Assembly (NCBI GenBank): GCA_965224815.1
Contig: CBDDAF010000003.1
Coordinates: 1-64,000, forward strand
DNA from: CAYPEL01 sp036479985
GTDB lineage: Bacteria; Pseudomonadota; Gammaproteobacteria; DSM-19610
Length of the DNA stretch: 64,000 nucleotides
Direction of reading: 5' to 3'
Positions 18,001 through 27,600 of this stretch are shown here, one piece after another; the first letter of the stretch is position 1, and every line of letters begins with the position of its first letter. Position numbers and translations under genes: made by a program. Under the pieces are notes generated by a model, which searched no databases, was not told the origin of the DNA, and saw only the letters and a list, made by a program, of their open reading frames with translations.

Positions 18001-18269
18001 AAAGAATAATTCTCGCAAAGGCGCAGAGCACGCAAAGAAAGATTTTTGAGCTTCTGATTAATTGAAACATTTTCGTCATTGCACCCCAGGAGTGCTTCCT
18101 CAGGATGACTGTGTCATCCTTCAGGGCGCGAGCGCAGCGCGGCAATCCCCTGTTCATATTCAATCGCTTAGGGATTGCTTCGTCACTGCGTTCATCGCAA
18201 TGACGAATTAACCAGAGCTTCCCTAAATCTTTCTTTGCGTGCTCTGCGCCTTTGCGAGAATTATTCTTT
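18001..18269. mobile_element. MITE-like element with perfect 45-bp terminal inverted repeats
   Basis: Bases 18001-18045 (starting AAAGAATAATTCTCGCAAAG) are repeated exactly, inverted, at 18225-18269. The inverted symmetry continues inward with mismatches. A second inverted pair, CGTCATTGC (about 18074) and GCAATGACG (about 18196), is nested inside. No transposase is encoded. The left end starts 11 bases after the aminotransferase stop and the right end overlaps the cysZ stop codon. Such elements move by the transposase of a related insertion sequence; none is visible here. Confidence 0.85.
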
Positions 18270-19001
18270 TCTAGTAGGAGACAGCTCATCTTCCTTCACC
18301 CACATCGCCGTTGCTCCAGCCACCGCTGCGGGCATGACTGCAAAGTTGAGAATTGGGATCAAGGTAAACAGCAACACACCACTACCAAAACCAAGCGCTA
18401 ACATACGCCGGCCTGCAAGGCGTCTGCGTTGCTCTTTGAAAAACAATTGATGATTGGCCATCGGATAATCGGCGTACTGAATAGCCAGCATCCAGACGCT
18501 GAAGGCCCCCCATAAAAAAGGTGCGGCGATATTGATCACCGGGATAAGAAACAACAGTCCCAGCGGAATGGCGCGTAGTAGAAAATATAACAGTTTACGA
18601 ATTTCAGACCAGATGGCGGGCAGGACGTCGCGTATCACTTGCTGCCAATTGCCTGTCATTGGTTTATCCCGTAAATGATTTTCCACAGCTTCAGCCAGTA
18701 GCCCGTTAAAGGGAGCGGCGATCAGGTTAGCGATGATTGAAAATCCGTAAAATATAATCAGCAGGCTCAGTGCAATAAACAACGGCCAGATCAGATAACT
18801 GAGCCAGTCCAGCCAGCCTGGTAGTTTGCCCATAAAAAAGACTGAGCTTTTCTCGATCCATCTGAAAGCAAACCAGACTAGACCAGCAAATAACAGAATA
18901 TTTATGGTCAGTGGTATGGCAACAAAACGCCGCAGGCGGGGTTTCTTGATGAGAGAAAATCCGCGCAGCATATAGTTAAAACCGCTGATAAAACTGTTCA
19001 T
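18261..19001 (-). CDS. cysZ: CysZ-type sulfate transport membrane protein
   Basis: CysZ (246 residues here) is an inner-membrane protein that supports sulfate uptake for cysteine synthesis. It has four or more hydrophobic segments (FVAIPLTINILLFAGLVWF, LIWPLFIALSLLIIFYGF and others) and the family motifs NLIAAPFNGLLAEAVE and LLFLIPVINIAAPFLWGAF. I used ATG 19001 (MNSFISGFNYMLRGFSLI); a longer frame to 19097 would be translated from repeat DNA. The last two codons (Lys-Glu) and the TAA stop lie inside the inverted repeat of the MITE-like element, so the C-terminus was reset by that insertion. Confidence 0.9.
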   Translation of the reverse strand: MNSFISGFNYMLRGFSLIKKPRLRRFVAIPLTINILLFAGLVWFAFRWIEKSSVFFMGKLPGWLDWLSYLIWPLFIALSLLIIFYGFSIIANLIAAPFNGLLAEAVENHLRDKPMTGNWQQVIRDVLPAIWSEIRKLLYFLLRAIPLGLLFLIPVINIAAPFLWGAFSVWMLAIQYADYPMANHQLFFKEQRRRLAGRRMLALGFGSGVLLFTLIPILNFAVMPAAVAGATAMWVKEDELSPTRKE

Positions 19002-19061
19002 AAACTTTTTCTCGTGTTGCGGATGTAAAATTAGGCGGTCACTGATTAATGAGCAAGAATC

Positions 19062-19126
19062 TGTAGGAGCGGCTTCAGCCGCGATGGGCGATGTCACCGT
19101 CCATCGCGGCTGAAGCCGCTCCTACA
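19062..19126. repeat. REP doublet copy 3
   Basis: TGTAGGAGCGGCTTCAGCCG at 19062 is mirrored by a unit ending TACA at 19126. The left flank CTGATTAATGAGC (from 19042) resembles the flank of copies 1 and 7. The right unit contributes the TAG stop of the sugar kinase at 19122-19124. It lies between that kinase and cysZ. Confidence 0.85.
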
Positions 19127-20396
19127 AGTATAAATTTTTACGGGCTAACAATGCCGCGCCATAGGCGGCTTCCTGATGTTCTGCTGTAATCACGGGGATA
19201 CCTAACAGACGTTCGCGGATCGTCGACCAGGTTGTATTGCATGCGCCACCACCCAAACTGATCACCTGGTCAGGGTAGGGAGCGCCTAGCTCAGCGAGCA
19301 AGCGGTAACCACGCTGTTCAATGCGTGCCATGCTTTCCAGTAATCCGTGCAGAAAATCGGCATCTGATTCAGGCCGGGGGGTGAGTAAAGGTTGCAGAGT
19401 CGGATCGTTGATTGGAAAGCGTTCGCCATTTCCGGGCAGAGGCATATATTCATAGAGTGCGCTTTTTTGAGGGTCGATCTGTGCGCTCAGTGTGTTCAGT
19501 TCCTGATCGTTAAAAAACTGTTTCAGAACGGCACCACCGCTGTTGGATGCACCGCCTACCAGCCAACGGTCACCCAGCCGATGGCTGTAAATGCCGTACT
19601 CTGCTGCAAAGACCGGTTGTTCAGTCAATATTTTCAGTACCAGTGTTGAGCCTAAAGCAGTGACAGCATTGCCGGGTGTGTTTGCGCCGGTTGCGATAAA
19701 TCCAGCTGTGCTGTCCGTGGTACCTGCGACCAGTTGAGTGTCAGGTGAAAAACCCCAACGCTTTTGAAATTCAGGTAACAGTGATCCTAATGGAGTGCCA
19801 GCGGGAAAGACGTTGGGTAAACAGGAGGCCGGTAGTTCTAGTTGTTCAAGCCAGTTCGGCCAGTGTCGTTGTGCGGCATCGTAACCCAGCTTCAGGCAAT
19901 TATTTTCGTCACTGTTGTCAAAACGCCCCAGTAGTTTTCCAGTTAACCAATCAGCCTGGTGTAATGCGCGGTATTCTCCGGTTGGATATTCAGCTTGTAG
20001 CCAAAGCAGTTTGGCCAGACTGCTGGATACGCCGCGTGCAGGGTTATCGCCAGGCGCTATGGCAGCTACGCGTGTGCTCTGTTGTGTTGCCCGCGTATCG
20101 TTGTACATCAAAGCCGGGCCGAGTGGTTGGCCTTCAAGTGTACTTAGCAACAAAGTTGATGAGGTGCCGTCAATAGCGATATGTTTTACATCTTTGCTAT
20201 TGATGTCTGCACAAAGTGAATCCAGCGTATCTTGTAATGCTTGCCACCAGACTGAAGGATCTTGTTCTATCGCTGCACCATTTCGCGTGGGTGAGGGAAG
20301 GGCAGTCCGTGCGGTAGCTACGATGTCAGCCTGTGCGTTGATGGCGCAAGCTCTGCATGCGGATGTGCCGATGTCGATGCCGATGAAGAGAGTCAT
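19122..20396 (-). CDS. FGGY-family sugar kinase, probably D-ribulokinase-like
   Basis: The 424-residue protein has the FGGY kinase fold: FIGIDIGTSACRACAIN (phosphate 1 loop), IDGTSSTLLL, LMYNDTRA, VAGTTDSTAGFIATGA and the C-terminal nucleotide site LGGGACNTTWSTIRERLLG. The segments VGGASNSGGAVLKQFF, ERFPINDP and RPESDADFLHGLLESMARIEQRGY closely resemble the plant/cyanobacterial D-ribulose kinases rather than glycerol kinases. It would phosphorylate D-ribulose, or possibly xylulose, at the 5 position. The stop codon TAG is part of a REP unit, so the last residues (KNLYL) were probably altered by that repeat. Confidence 0.8.
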   Translation of the reverse strand: MTLFIGIDIGTSACRACAINAQADIVATARTALPSPTRNGAAIEQDPSVWWQALQDTLDSLCADINSKDVKHIAIDGTSSTLLLSTLEGQPLGPALMYNDTRATQQSTRVAAIAPGDNPARGVSSSLAKLLWLQAEYPTGEYRALHQADWLTGKLLGRFDNSDENNCLKLGYDAAQRHWPNWLEQLELPASCLPNVFPAGTPLGSLLPEFQKRWGFSPDTQLVAGTTDSTAGFIATGANTPGNAVTALGSTLVLKILTEQPVFAAEYGIYSHRLGDRWLVGGASNSGGAVLKQFFNDQELNTLSAQIDPQKSALYEYMPLPGNGERFPINDPTLQPLLTPRPESDADFLHGLLESMARIEQRGYRLLAELGAPYPDQVISLGGGACNTTWSTIRERLLGIPVITAEHQEAAYGAALLARKNLYL

Positions 20397-20518
20397 GTCT
20401 GCGCTGCTGTTGATTTGATTTCGATGGTTAAATTACAAGTTTGTTTATGAATGTGTTTTTACAGGCTGTTATTACAGTCTAGGCATTAAGAATCTTCAAC
20501 AGGCTGAAAACAAATCGT

Positions 20519-20620
20519 CCCCTCCCCCTCAGGGGGAGGGACAGGGAGAGGGGATAAAAATAAGGCAGTTGCTTTATTAGATCCCCTCTCCCCAACCCTC
20601 TCCCGGAGGGAGAGGGGGCT
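20519..20620. repeat. CCCTCTCCC-rich inverted repeat, copy 1
   Basis: An outer inverted repeat (CCCCTCCCCCTCAGGGGGAG on the left, CCCTCTCCCGGAGGGAGAGG on the right) surrounds an AT-rich centre. Each arm can also fold on itself. A second, closely similar copy lies at 59571-59673. It sits in the 284-base spacer between queF and the sugar kinase, which otherwise holds nothing I can identify. Confidence 0.85.
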
Positions 20621-20680
20621 AAGGGTGGGTAGCAAGTAGATTTTTGTTTGTATCTGTAAATGCACTCTGCAGCAAGATTA

Positions 20681-21070
20681 TCAAGGCAGTTCAATTTTCA
20701 CAGGCTGTTGCCAGCCATCCGCCTTATGTTCAGCCACCACCGTCGTATAAATCCCTCCCCGCACGTTAAATTCAGCCGTCAGCCGCATAAAGCGGGGTGA
20801 ACAGGCGTTTACTAAATCATCCAGAATCTGGTTGGTGACCGCTTCGTGAAAAGCGCCTTCATCGCGAAAAGCCCAGATATAAAGCTTCAGCGCTTTGAGT
20901 TCAATGCAAAGCCGGTCAGGCACATATTCGAGATTCAGCGTGGCAAAATCCGGTTGGCCAGTTTTCGGACACAGGCAGGTAAATTCCGGCATCCGGATGC
21001 GAATCGTGTAGTCGCGTTCCGGCTGGGGATTATCAAAAGTTTCGAGCGATTTATCAGGTTGAGTGGTCAT
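20681..21070 (-). CDS. queF: NADPH-dependent 7-cyano-7-deazaguanine reductase QueF (short type)
   Basis: QueF (129 residues) reduces preQ0 to preQ1 in queuosine synthesis. It is the short, single-domain type. The catalytic segment FTCLCPKTGQPDF holds the cysteine that forms the thioimide with preQ0. ELKALKLYIWAFRDEGAFHE carries the substrate-binding Glu and His, and FNVRGGIY lies near the C-terminus. I used ATG 21070 (MTTQPDKSLETFDNP), since the upstream in-frame codon at 21121 adds residues foreign to the family. gluQ at 14033-14929 acts on queuosine-containing tRNA-Asp. Confidence 0.95.
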   Translation of the reverse strand: MTTQPDKSLETFDNPQPERDYTIRIRMPEFTCLCPKTGQPDFATLNLEYVPDRLCIELKALKLYIWAFRDEGAFHEAVTNQILDDLVNACSPRFMRLTAEFNVRGGIYTTVVAEHKADGWQQPVKIELP

Positions 21071-21294
21071 TTGCGCACCATACCGGAATCGCTCTATTCC
21101 ATACAAGTATACGGGTAACAAGCGACTGGGAAATTAACGTAGAAACCACTTCAGGAATTGAACGTTGTCACCTCATGACGACGCGGTACATTTCGAAGCG
21201 TGCCGCCTGTGTGTTTTTCTTTTTATTGAAAAAAGCTGCACTTCTTATGCCTGTCAAGCTTGTTTCAATCACCCCCTTTCTGTATCTTGCGTAC

Positions 21295-24200
21295 ATGCGT
21301 TTAAGCAAGATAAAGCTGGCTGGCTTCAAGTCCTTCGTCGATCCCACAACCATCTATTTTCCGTCTGATCTGACCGGTGTCGTCGGGCCGAACGGCTGTG
21401 GTAAATCCAATGTAATCGACGCGGTTCGCTGGGTGATGGGTGAGTCGTCCGCAAAAAATCTGCGTGGTGAATCCATGGCCGATGTCATATTCAATGGCTC
21501 GAATGCACGCAAGCCAGTTGCCCAGGCTTCGGTCGAACTGAATTTCGATAACGCTGACGGTGCGATTGGTGGCCAGTACGCCGAATACAATGAGATTGCC
21601 CTGCGTCGTCAAGTATCGCGCGATGGGACATCTAACTACTATTTAAATGGCACCAAGTGCCGCCGCCGCGATATTACCGATATTTTTCTCGGCACCGGCC
21701 TGGGTCCGCGTAGTTACTCAATCATCGAGCAGGGCATGATTTCGCGCCTGATCGAAGCTAAACCGGAAGACCTGCGGGTATTTCTGGAAGAGGCAGCGGG
21801 CATTTCGAAATACAAAGAACGCCGCCGTGAAACCGAAACCCGGATTCGTCATACGCGTGAAAACCTTTCTCGTTTGAATGACTTACGAGAAGAAATTGAG
21901 AAACAACTTGAAAAGCTGCAGCGTCAATCCAAAGCGGCCGCGAAATTTAAAGAGCTACGCGAACAGGAACGCCGCATCAAGGCTGAGCTGCTGACGCTGC
22001 GTTATCAGGCGCTGCACGAAGAAAGCGCTGGTTACCGTGACAAACTTAAGGAACAGGAAAACGCGCTGCAAGCCGTTGTTGCTGAACTGCGTGCTATTGA
22101 GGCAGATCTTGAGAAAGGCCGTGCGGAACATATTGAGGTTTCCGATAAGTTTAACGTAGTGCAGGGCCGTTTTTACGAGCTGGGCGCAGAAGTAGCACGT
22201 ATCGAGCAGGCTATTCAGCACGGTAAGGAAACCCGCCAGAATCAGCAGGATGAACTCATCAAAGCCGAGCAGGCCAGAAATGAAATTCAGGCGCATATTA
22301 AGGTTGATAGTGAACGGCTAGAGCAATTAGTAGTTGATCTTACTGAAAATGAGCCTGCACTAAGCACGGCCAACGAGCTGTCTACCGAATCGCAGGAAAA
22401 ACGCGAACAGGCTGAAACCGCGATGAGTGAATGGCAGGTCGCCTGGGACAGTTTTAACCAACGCAGTAATGAAGTCTCTCAAACTGTACAGGTGGAACGT
22501 ACGCGGGCTGACCACATCGAAAATCAACAGAGCCAGCTGCAACAACGGCTGGAGAAAACTGAACAAGAACAAAAGCGCAACGATGCCAGCAAGCTAGAAA
22601 ATGAAATTCAGGTATTGCAAAAAACCTCAGAAGAGCGCCAACAGAAAGCACAAACCATGCAGCAGGAGCTGGATCAGCTGCACCAGCGTATAGAAACACT
22701 GCGCGAACAGACCCGTACCCAGCAACGTGAATTACACGAAGCCCAAAGTCTGCAACAGGGTATGCGCGGCCGCTTATCCTCATTGCAAGCATTACAGCAG
22801 GCCGCCCTGGGTGAACAGGATGGTCAGGTTGTCGAGTGGCTATCAGAGCAGAAACTGTCAGATGCGCCCCGGCTTGCAAAACAACTGGATGTCGACGCTG
22901 GCTGGGAACCTGCGGTAGAAACCGTGTTGGGGTTAAACCTTGAAGCCATTTGTCTAGATGGTATCAACGATATGGCCAGTGCTGTGGCTGAATTGGAGCA
23001 AGGCTCGTTAACCTTGATTGATACCAGTGTAAAAAGTCAGTCAGTGGCTTCGAATAAAGCAGAACCTCTTGCAAGTAAGGTTCGCGCAGATATTCCAATA
23101 GACAATTTATTTGCAGGTATCTACACCGCCGATTCACTGAATCAGGCTATGCAGTTACGATCAGGATTAGCTGTCCACGAATCGGTGGTCACTGCTGATG
23201 GCGTCTGGATCGGTAGTAACTGGTTACGTGTTACCCGCAGCCAGGATGAGAAATCCGGTGTGCTGGAACGTGAAAAGCTATTGACTGGGCTGGATACCGA
23301 ACTTACCGCCAGTCTCGCTGCGATTACCTTGCTGGAAGGAAATTCTGAATCGGTACGCAATGAATTGCAGCAGTCCGAAGCCCGGCGTGAGAAACTACAG
23401 GTCGAAGCCAACCTCGCACATCGCCAGTACAGTGATGCTAAAGCACAATTAGAAGCCCGTACCAACCGGCTGGAACAAGTGCACTCGCGTACCGCCACCT
23501 TGCAGCAAGAAACCAGTGATATTCGCAATCAGCAACAGGAATTAGAAGAGCAACTAAAAACCACTAAAACGGTTTTACATGATTCCCTGGCTTTGCTGGA
23601 AACCGTGGGTAACGATCGTGAAATGCTCACCGGTCAGCGTGACCAGTTGCGCGAAGCGCTGGATAAAGTGCGCAAACAGGCCCAGTTGGATCGTGACAAG
23701 TCCCACGAACTCGCGTTAAAGAATCGTGCTTATATAACCGAGCAGGAAACTACCGGCCAGAACCTGGAACGCATGCGTGGACAACAATCGCACCTCGATC
23801 AGCGCCGCGATTCACTGACGCAATCACTGGCTGACAGTGAAGATCCACTCAAAAAACAGGAAGAAGAACTTGCCGGGCAGCTGGAAAAACGACTCAAGGT
23901 AGAAGGCGAGTTGGCAGAAGAGCGCCGTAAGGTGGAAGCCATAGAACATCACCTGCGTGAGCAGGAACAGGCAAGACACAAGACAGAAGATCAAACCCAG
24001 CAACACCGTGAAGGTCTGACCCAGAGTCAATTACATTGGCAGGAAATCAAGGTGCGTGCCGAGACGCTGCTCGAACAAGTTGCTGAAAGTGGTTTCGAAT
24101 TGGCGGTGCTTGCTGAAGAGATGAGCCAGGAAGCAAACGTTGATGCCTGGACGGAAGAGGCTGAACGGCTGGAAAAACGCATTCACCGGTTGGGGCCAAT

Positions 24201-24804
24201 CAACCTGGCGGCTATCGAAGAATTTGAAGTAGAAAGCGAGCGCAAAGTATATCTCGATGCACAACATGCCGATGTCACATCGGCATTGGAAACGCTCGAA
24301 AATGCCATTCGCAAGATTGATCACGAAACCCGTACACGCTTTAAAGAAACCTTCGATAAGGTCAACAGTGGCATACAGGAAACCTTCCCACGCTTGTTCG
24401 GCGGAGGTCACGCTTCACTGGAAATGACCGGCGATGACCTGCTCGACACCGGTATCACCATCATGGCGCGGCCACCAGGTAAACGTAACAGCACCATTCA
24501 TTTACTTTCGGGTGGCGAAAAAGCCCTGACCGCTGTCGCGCTGGTGTTTTCAATCTTTGAACTTAATCCATCACCTTTCTGTATGCTCGATGAGGTCGAT
24601 GCACCTCTCGATGACGCCAACGTTGGACGTTTCTGTGAAATGGTGCGCGAGATGTCCGAACGGGTACAGTTCATTTTCATTACCCACAACAAGATCACCA
24701 TGGATCTTGCCAACCAGTTATGCGGTGTCACTATGCACGAGCCAGGCGTATCGCGTCTGGTTTCGGTGGACATCGACGAAGCGGTGCAACTGGCCGCGGT
24801 GTGA
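21295..24804 (+). CDS. smc: Chromosome segregation protein SMC
   Basis: SMC (1169 residues) is an ATPase that organises and resolves chromosomes with ScpA/ScpB. The N-terminal ATPase half carries MRLSKIKLAGFKSFVDP and the Walker A loop GPNGCGKSNVIDAVRWV. Long coiled coils, very rich in Glu, Gln and Arg, flank a hinge at roughly residues 500-650. The C-terminal half has the signature LLSGGEKALTAVALVF, the Walker B segment FCMLDEVDAPLDD and FIFITHNKITM. I chose ATG 21295; in-frame sequence back to 21175 is not SMC-like. zipA and ligA follow in the order seen in other gammaproteobacteria that use SMC rather than MukB. Confidence 0.97.
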   Translation: MRLSKIKLAGFKSFVDPTTIYFPSDLTGVVGPNGCGKSNVIDAVRWVMGESSAKNLRGESMADVIFNGSNARKPVAQASVELNFDNADGAIGGQYAEYNEIALRRQVSRDGTSNYYLNGTKCRRRDITDIFLGTGLGPRSYSIIEQGMISRLIEAKPEDLRVFLEEAAGISKYKERRRETETRIRHTRENLSRLNDLREEIEKQLEKLQRQSKAAAKFKELREQERRIKAELLTLRYQALHEESAGYRDKLKEQENALQAVVAELRAIEADLEKGRAEHIEVSDKFNVVQGRFYELGAEVARIEQAIQHGKETRQNQQDELIKAEQARNEIQAHIKVDSERLEQLVVDLTENEPALSTANELSTESQEKREQAETAMSEWQVAWDSFNQRSNEVSQTVQVERTRADHIENQQSQLQQRLEKTEQEQKRNDASKLENEIQVLQKTSEERQQKAQTMQQELDQLHQRIETLREQTRTQQRELHEAQSLQQGMRGRLSSLQALQQAALGEQDGQVVEWLSEQKLSDAPRLAKQLDVDAGWEPAVETVLGLNLEAICLDGINDMASAVAELEQGSLTLIDTSVKSQSVASNKAEPLASKVRADIPIDNLFAGIYTADSLNQAMQLRSGLAVHESVVTADGVWIGSNWLRVTRSQDEKSGVLEREKLLTGLDTELTASLAAITLLEGNSESVRNELQQSEARREKLQVEANLAHRQYSDAKAQLEARTNRLEQVHSRTATLQQETSDIRNQQQELEEQLKTTKTVLHDSLALLETVGNDREMLTGQRDQLREALDKVRKQAQLDRDKSHELALKNRAYITEQETTGQNLERMRGQQSHLDQRRDSLTQSLADSEDPLKKQEEELAGQLEKRLKVEGELAEERRKVEAIEHHLREQEQARHKTEDQTQQHREGLTQSQLHWQEIKVRAETLLEQVAESGFELAVLAEEMSQEANVDAWTEEAERLEKRIHRLGPINLAAIEEFEVESERKVYLDAQHADVTSALETLENAIRKIDHETRTRFKETFDKVNSGIQETFPRLFGGGHASLEMTGDDLLDTGITIMARPPGKRNSTIHLLSGGEKALTAVALVFSIFELNPSPFCMLDEVDAPLDDANVGRFCEMVREMSERVQFIFITHNKITMDLANQLCGVTMHEPGVSRLVSVDIDEAVQLAAV

Positions 24805-24813
24805 GCGTGACAC

Positions 24814-25500
24814 ATGGATAACCTACGCTGGATTTTGTTACTAATAGGCCTTGGCCTTATCCTTGCGGTGTACGCCGTTACCCGTTTTCAGATCAAACGC
24901 CGGGAAGCTGCCGGAAAGCCAACGCGACGACGGCCCACTGCAAAAAATATCACCCCCCCTGGTGTTGCTAATGAAGACGATGCGGCCGAGCAAGCCGAGT
25001 TGGCGCAAATGGGATCCATGCTCAGGCAAGAAAGCGAATTGCAAACGGCTGAATCAAGCGCGATTGGCAAACGGGATAATGAACAATTAATCGTCTTGTC
25101 GGTCATGGCATCTGTCGATGAACCTTTTAATGGCCAGTCTCTGCTCAGGGCATTTGAAAATACGGCGCTTCAGCACAGCGATGTAAAAATCTATCAGCGC
25201 AATAACGAAAAGGGTGAGCCAGTTTACGGCGTCGCCAGCGCAGTCAAGCCGGGGACTTTTGATTTGAACCAAATGGATCACTTCAGCACGCCTGGCTTAA
25301 GTCTGTTCCTGCAATTGCCGGGGCCAGTCGATGGTGTAACCGCCTTTGATGACATGGTAACTACCGCAGAACGGCTGGCCGTTGAGCTGGGTGGTGAACT
25401 GCAGGATCAGAATCACAGCATGTTGAGTCGCCAGATGGTGGCGCATCTCCGTGACGGCATTATCAACGCGAGGTTGCAGTCGGCACGCGCTACACCATGA
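24814..25500 (+). CDS. zipA: Cell division protein ZipA
   Basis: ZipA (228 residues) anchors FtsZ to the inner membrane at the division site. It has one N-terminal membrane segment (LRWILLLIGLGLILAVYAV) followed by a basic, then acidic and Gln-rich linker. The C-terminal FtsZ-binding domain is recognisable from LIVLSVMASVDEPFNGQSL to LRDGIINARLQ. The linker is shorter than in E. coli. The gene starts 9 bases after smc, and its stop overlaps the ligA start (ATGA), so the three are probably one transcript. Confidence 0.93.
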   Translation: MDNLRWILLLIGLGLILAVYAVTRFQIKRREAAGKPTRRRPTAKNITPPGVANEDDAAEQAELAQMGSMLRQESELQTAESSAIGKRDNEQLIVLSVMASVDEPFNGQSLLRAFENTALQHSDVKIYQRNNEKGEPVYGVASAVKPGTFDLNQMDHFSTPGLSLFLQLPGPVDGVTAFDDMVTTAERLAVELGGELQDQNHSMLSRQMVAHLRDGIINARLQSARATP

Positions 25501-27536
25501 GCCCAGGCTCGCGTGCCGTGTCACGCATCAATGAACTACGCGAGCAGATACGTCACCACAACCACCGTTATTACGTCCTCGATGATCCGCAAATCCCGGA
25601 TGCAGAATACGACCGCTTGCTGCGTGAACTGCAACAACTTGAAACCGAACACCCTGTATTAATCACCGAAGACTCACCTACCCAGCGCGTCGGTGCCGAA
25701 CCGCTTAAAGCTTTTGGTGAAGTCCAACACGAAGAGCGGATGCTGTCGCTGGACAATGCCTTTAGTGACGACGAACTGGCCGATTTTGACCGGCGGCTGC
25801 ATGACCGCTTAAAAAAATCTGAAAAATTTCAATCGATCGCCGAACAAGACATCGAATATACTGCCGAACCCAAGCTCGACGGTTTAGCCGTCAGCCTGTT
25901 ATACGAAAACGGTGTATTAGTGCGTGGTGCGACACGCGGCGATGGCTCAACCGGGGAAGACATCACTCAGAACGTTCGCACCATCGAATCGATACCGTTA
26001 AAACTCATTGGCAAAGGTTATCCTAAACGACTGGAAGTGCGTGGCGAAGTGATCCTGTCACACGCTGGATTCAAAAAGCTCAATCAACACGCCGAACAAG
26101 CCGGGCAGAAACTCTTTGCAAACCCCCGTAACGCCGCCGCCGGTTCGTTACGTCAACTCGATCCAAAAATCACCGCGCAACGCCCACTGGAAATATTTTG
26201 CTACGGCGTTGGCGTAATTGAAGGCGGTTCATTAGCAGACCGCCACTCTGATCGATTAGAACAATTACGCAACTGGGGCATCCGCGTATTCAGCGGCATC
26301 AAACGTGTAAACGGATTACAGGCTTGCGTTAAATATTATCAGGATATGGAAAAACAGCGCGGCAAACTGCCGTTTGAAATCGATGGCATCGTTTTCAAAG
26401 TCGACCGGCTGGATCTACAGCAACAACTAGGATACGTATCACGCGCACCACGCTGGGCAATCGCCCGAAAATTCCCAGCGCAGGAAGAAATCACTGTCGT
26501 CGAAAGCATCGAAGTACAAGTCGGCCGCACCGGTGCCATCACCCCGGTAGCGCGACTCAAGCCCATATTCGTCGGAGGTGTCACCGTCACCAATGCCACC
26601 CTGCACAATATCGACGAAGTCCAGCGCAAAGACGTGCGCAAGGGCGATACGGTCATAGTGCGCCGGGCAGGGGATGTCATTCCGGAAGTCGTCTCCGTCA
26701 TCAAGGAAAAACGCAAAAAGGGCGCGCGCCAATTTAAAATGCCAACCCAATGCCCCATCTGTGGCTCAGATGCCGAACGCCTCGAAGGCGAAGCCGTGGT
26801 ACGTTGTACCGGTGGTCTCTATTGTGAAGCACAACGCAAAGAAGCCATCAAACATTTCGCCTCCCGCAAAGCACTGGACATCGACGGCCTCGGCGACAAA
26901 CTGGTCGAGCAACTGGTCGATGAAAAACTCATCGACGACATAGCCGATCTTTTTAGCCTGGAACAAAAAACACTCGCTGACCTGGAACGCATGGGTGAAA
27001 AATCCGCTACCAACCTCATCGATGCCCTGGAGAAAAGCAAAGACACTACGCTAAATCGTTTTTTATACGCACTGGGTATTCGCGAAGTCGGAGAAGCGAC
27101 AGCCAGATCACTGGCACAAAACTATGGTGAACTCGAACCCGTCATGAAAGCCAACGCTGAAGCACTGGAAACAATCCAGGACATCGGGCCAATAGTTGCC
27201 CAACACATCGTTCACTTCTTCGAACAATCACATAATCGCGACGTTATAAAAAAACTCATCAATGCCGGTATTCACTGGCCAACGATTGAAATTGCCACAG
27301 AGCAACCGCTGGCCGGCAACACCTATGTCCTCACCGGCACACTCACTAAAATGAGCCGCGACGAAGCCAAAGCAATGTTAATAGCACTAGGCGCAAAAGT
27401 CGCAGGGAGCGTCTCAAAAAATACCACAGCGGTATTTGCCGGTGAAAAAGCTGGATCCAAACTGACCAAAGCAGAAAGCCTGAACGTCCCGGTTAAAACC
27501 GAAGCAGACCTGATCAAAATAATTCAATTGAACTGA
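25497..27536 (+). CDS. ligA: NAD-dependent DNA ligase LigA
   Basis: LigA (679 residues) seals nicks using NAD+ in replication and repair. Domains in order are: Ia (RYYVLDDPQIPDAEYDRLL); adenylation domain with the nucleophile in EPKLDGLAVSLLYENG (Lys about residue 126); OB fold; a zinc finger CPICGSD ... CTGGLYCEAQ; helix-hairpin-helix repeats; and a C-terminal BRCT domain starting near NTYVLTGTLTKMSRDEAK. Length and order are normal. The decayed integron begins only about 65 bases after its stop. Confidence 0.98.
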   Translation: MSPGSRAVSRINELREQIRHHNHRYYVLDDPQIPDAEYDRLLRELQQLETEHPVLITEDSPTQRVGAEPLKAFGEVQHEERMLSLDNAFSDDELADFDRRLHDRLKKSEKFQSIAEQDIEYTAEPKLDGLAVSLLYENGVLVRGATRGDGSTGEDITQNVRTIESIPLKLIGKGYPKRLEVRGEVILSHAGFKKLNQHAEQAGQKLFANPRNAAAGSLRQLDPKITAQRPLEIFCYGVGVIEGGSLADRHSDRLEQLRNWGIRVFSGIKRVNGLQACVKYYQDMEKQRGKLPFEIDGIVFKVDRLDLQQQLGYVSRAPRWAIARKFPAQEEITVVESIEVQVGRTGAITPVARLKPIFVGGVTVTNATLHNIDEVQRKDVRKGDTVIVRRAGDVIPEVVSVIKEKRKKGARQFKMPTQCPICGSDAERLEGEAVVRCTGGLYCEAQRKEAIKHFASRKALDIDGLGDKLVEQLVDEKLIDDIADLFSLEQKTLADLERMGEKSATNLIDALEKSKDTTLNRFLYALGIREVGEATARSLAQNYGELEPVMKANAEALETIQDIGPIVAQHIVHFFEQSHNRDVIKKLINAGIHWPTIEIATEQPLAGNTYVLTGTLTKMSRDEAKAMLIALGAKVAGSVSKNTTAVFAGEKAGSKLTKAESLNVPVKTEADLIKIIQLN

Positions 27537-27600
27537 TCCCATAAATGACTGCCCAGTTCGCTATCGAAGCCGTGTTGTCAGTACCAGACTAATCTACGCT

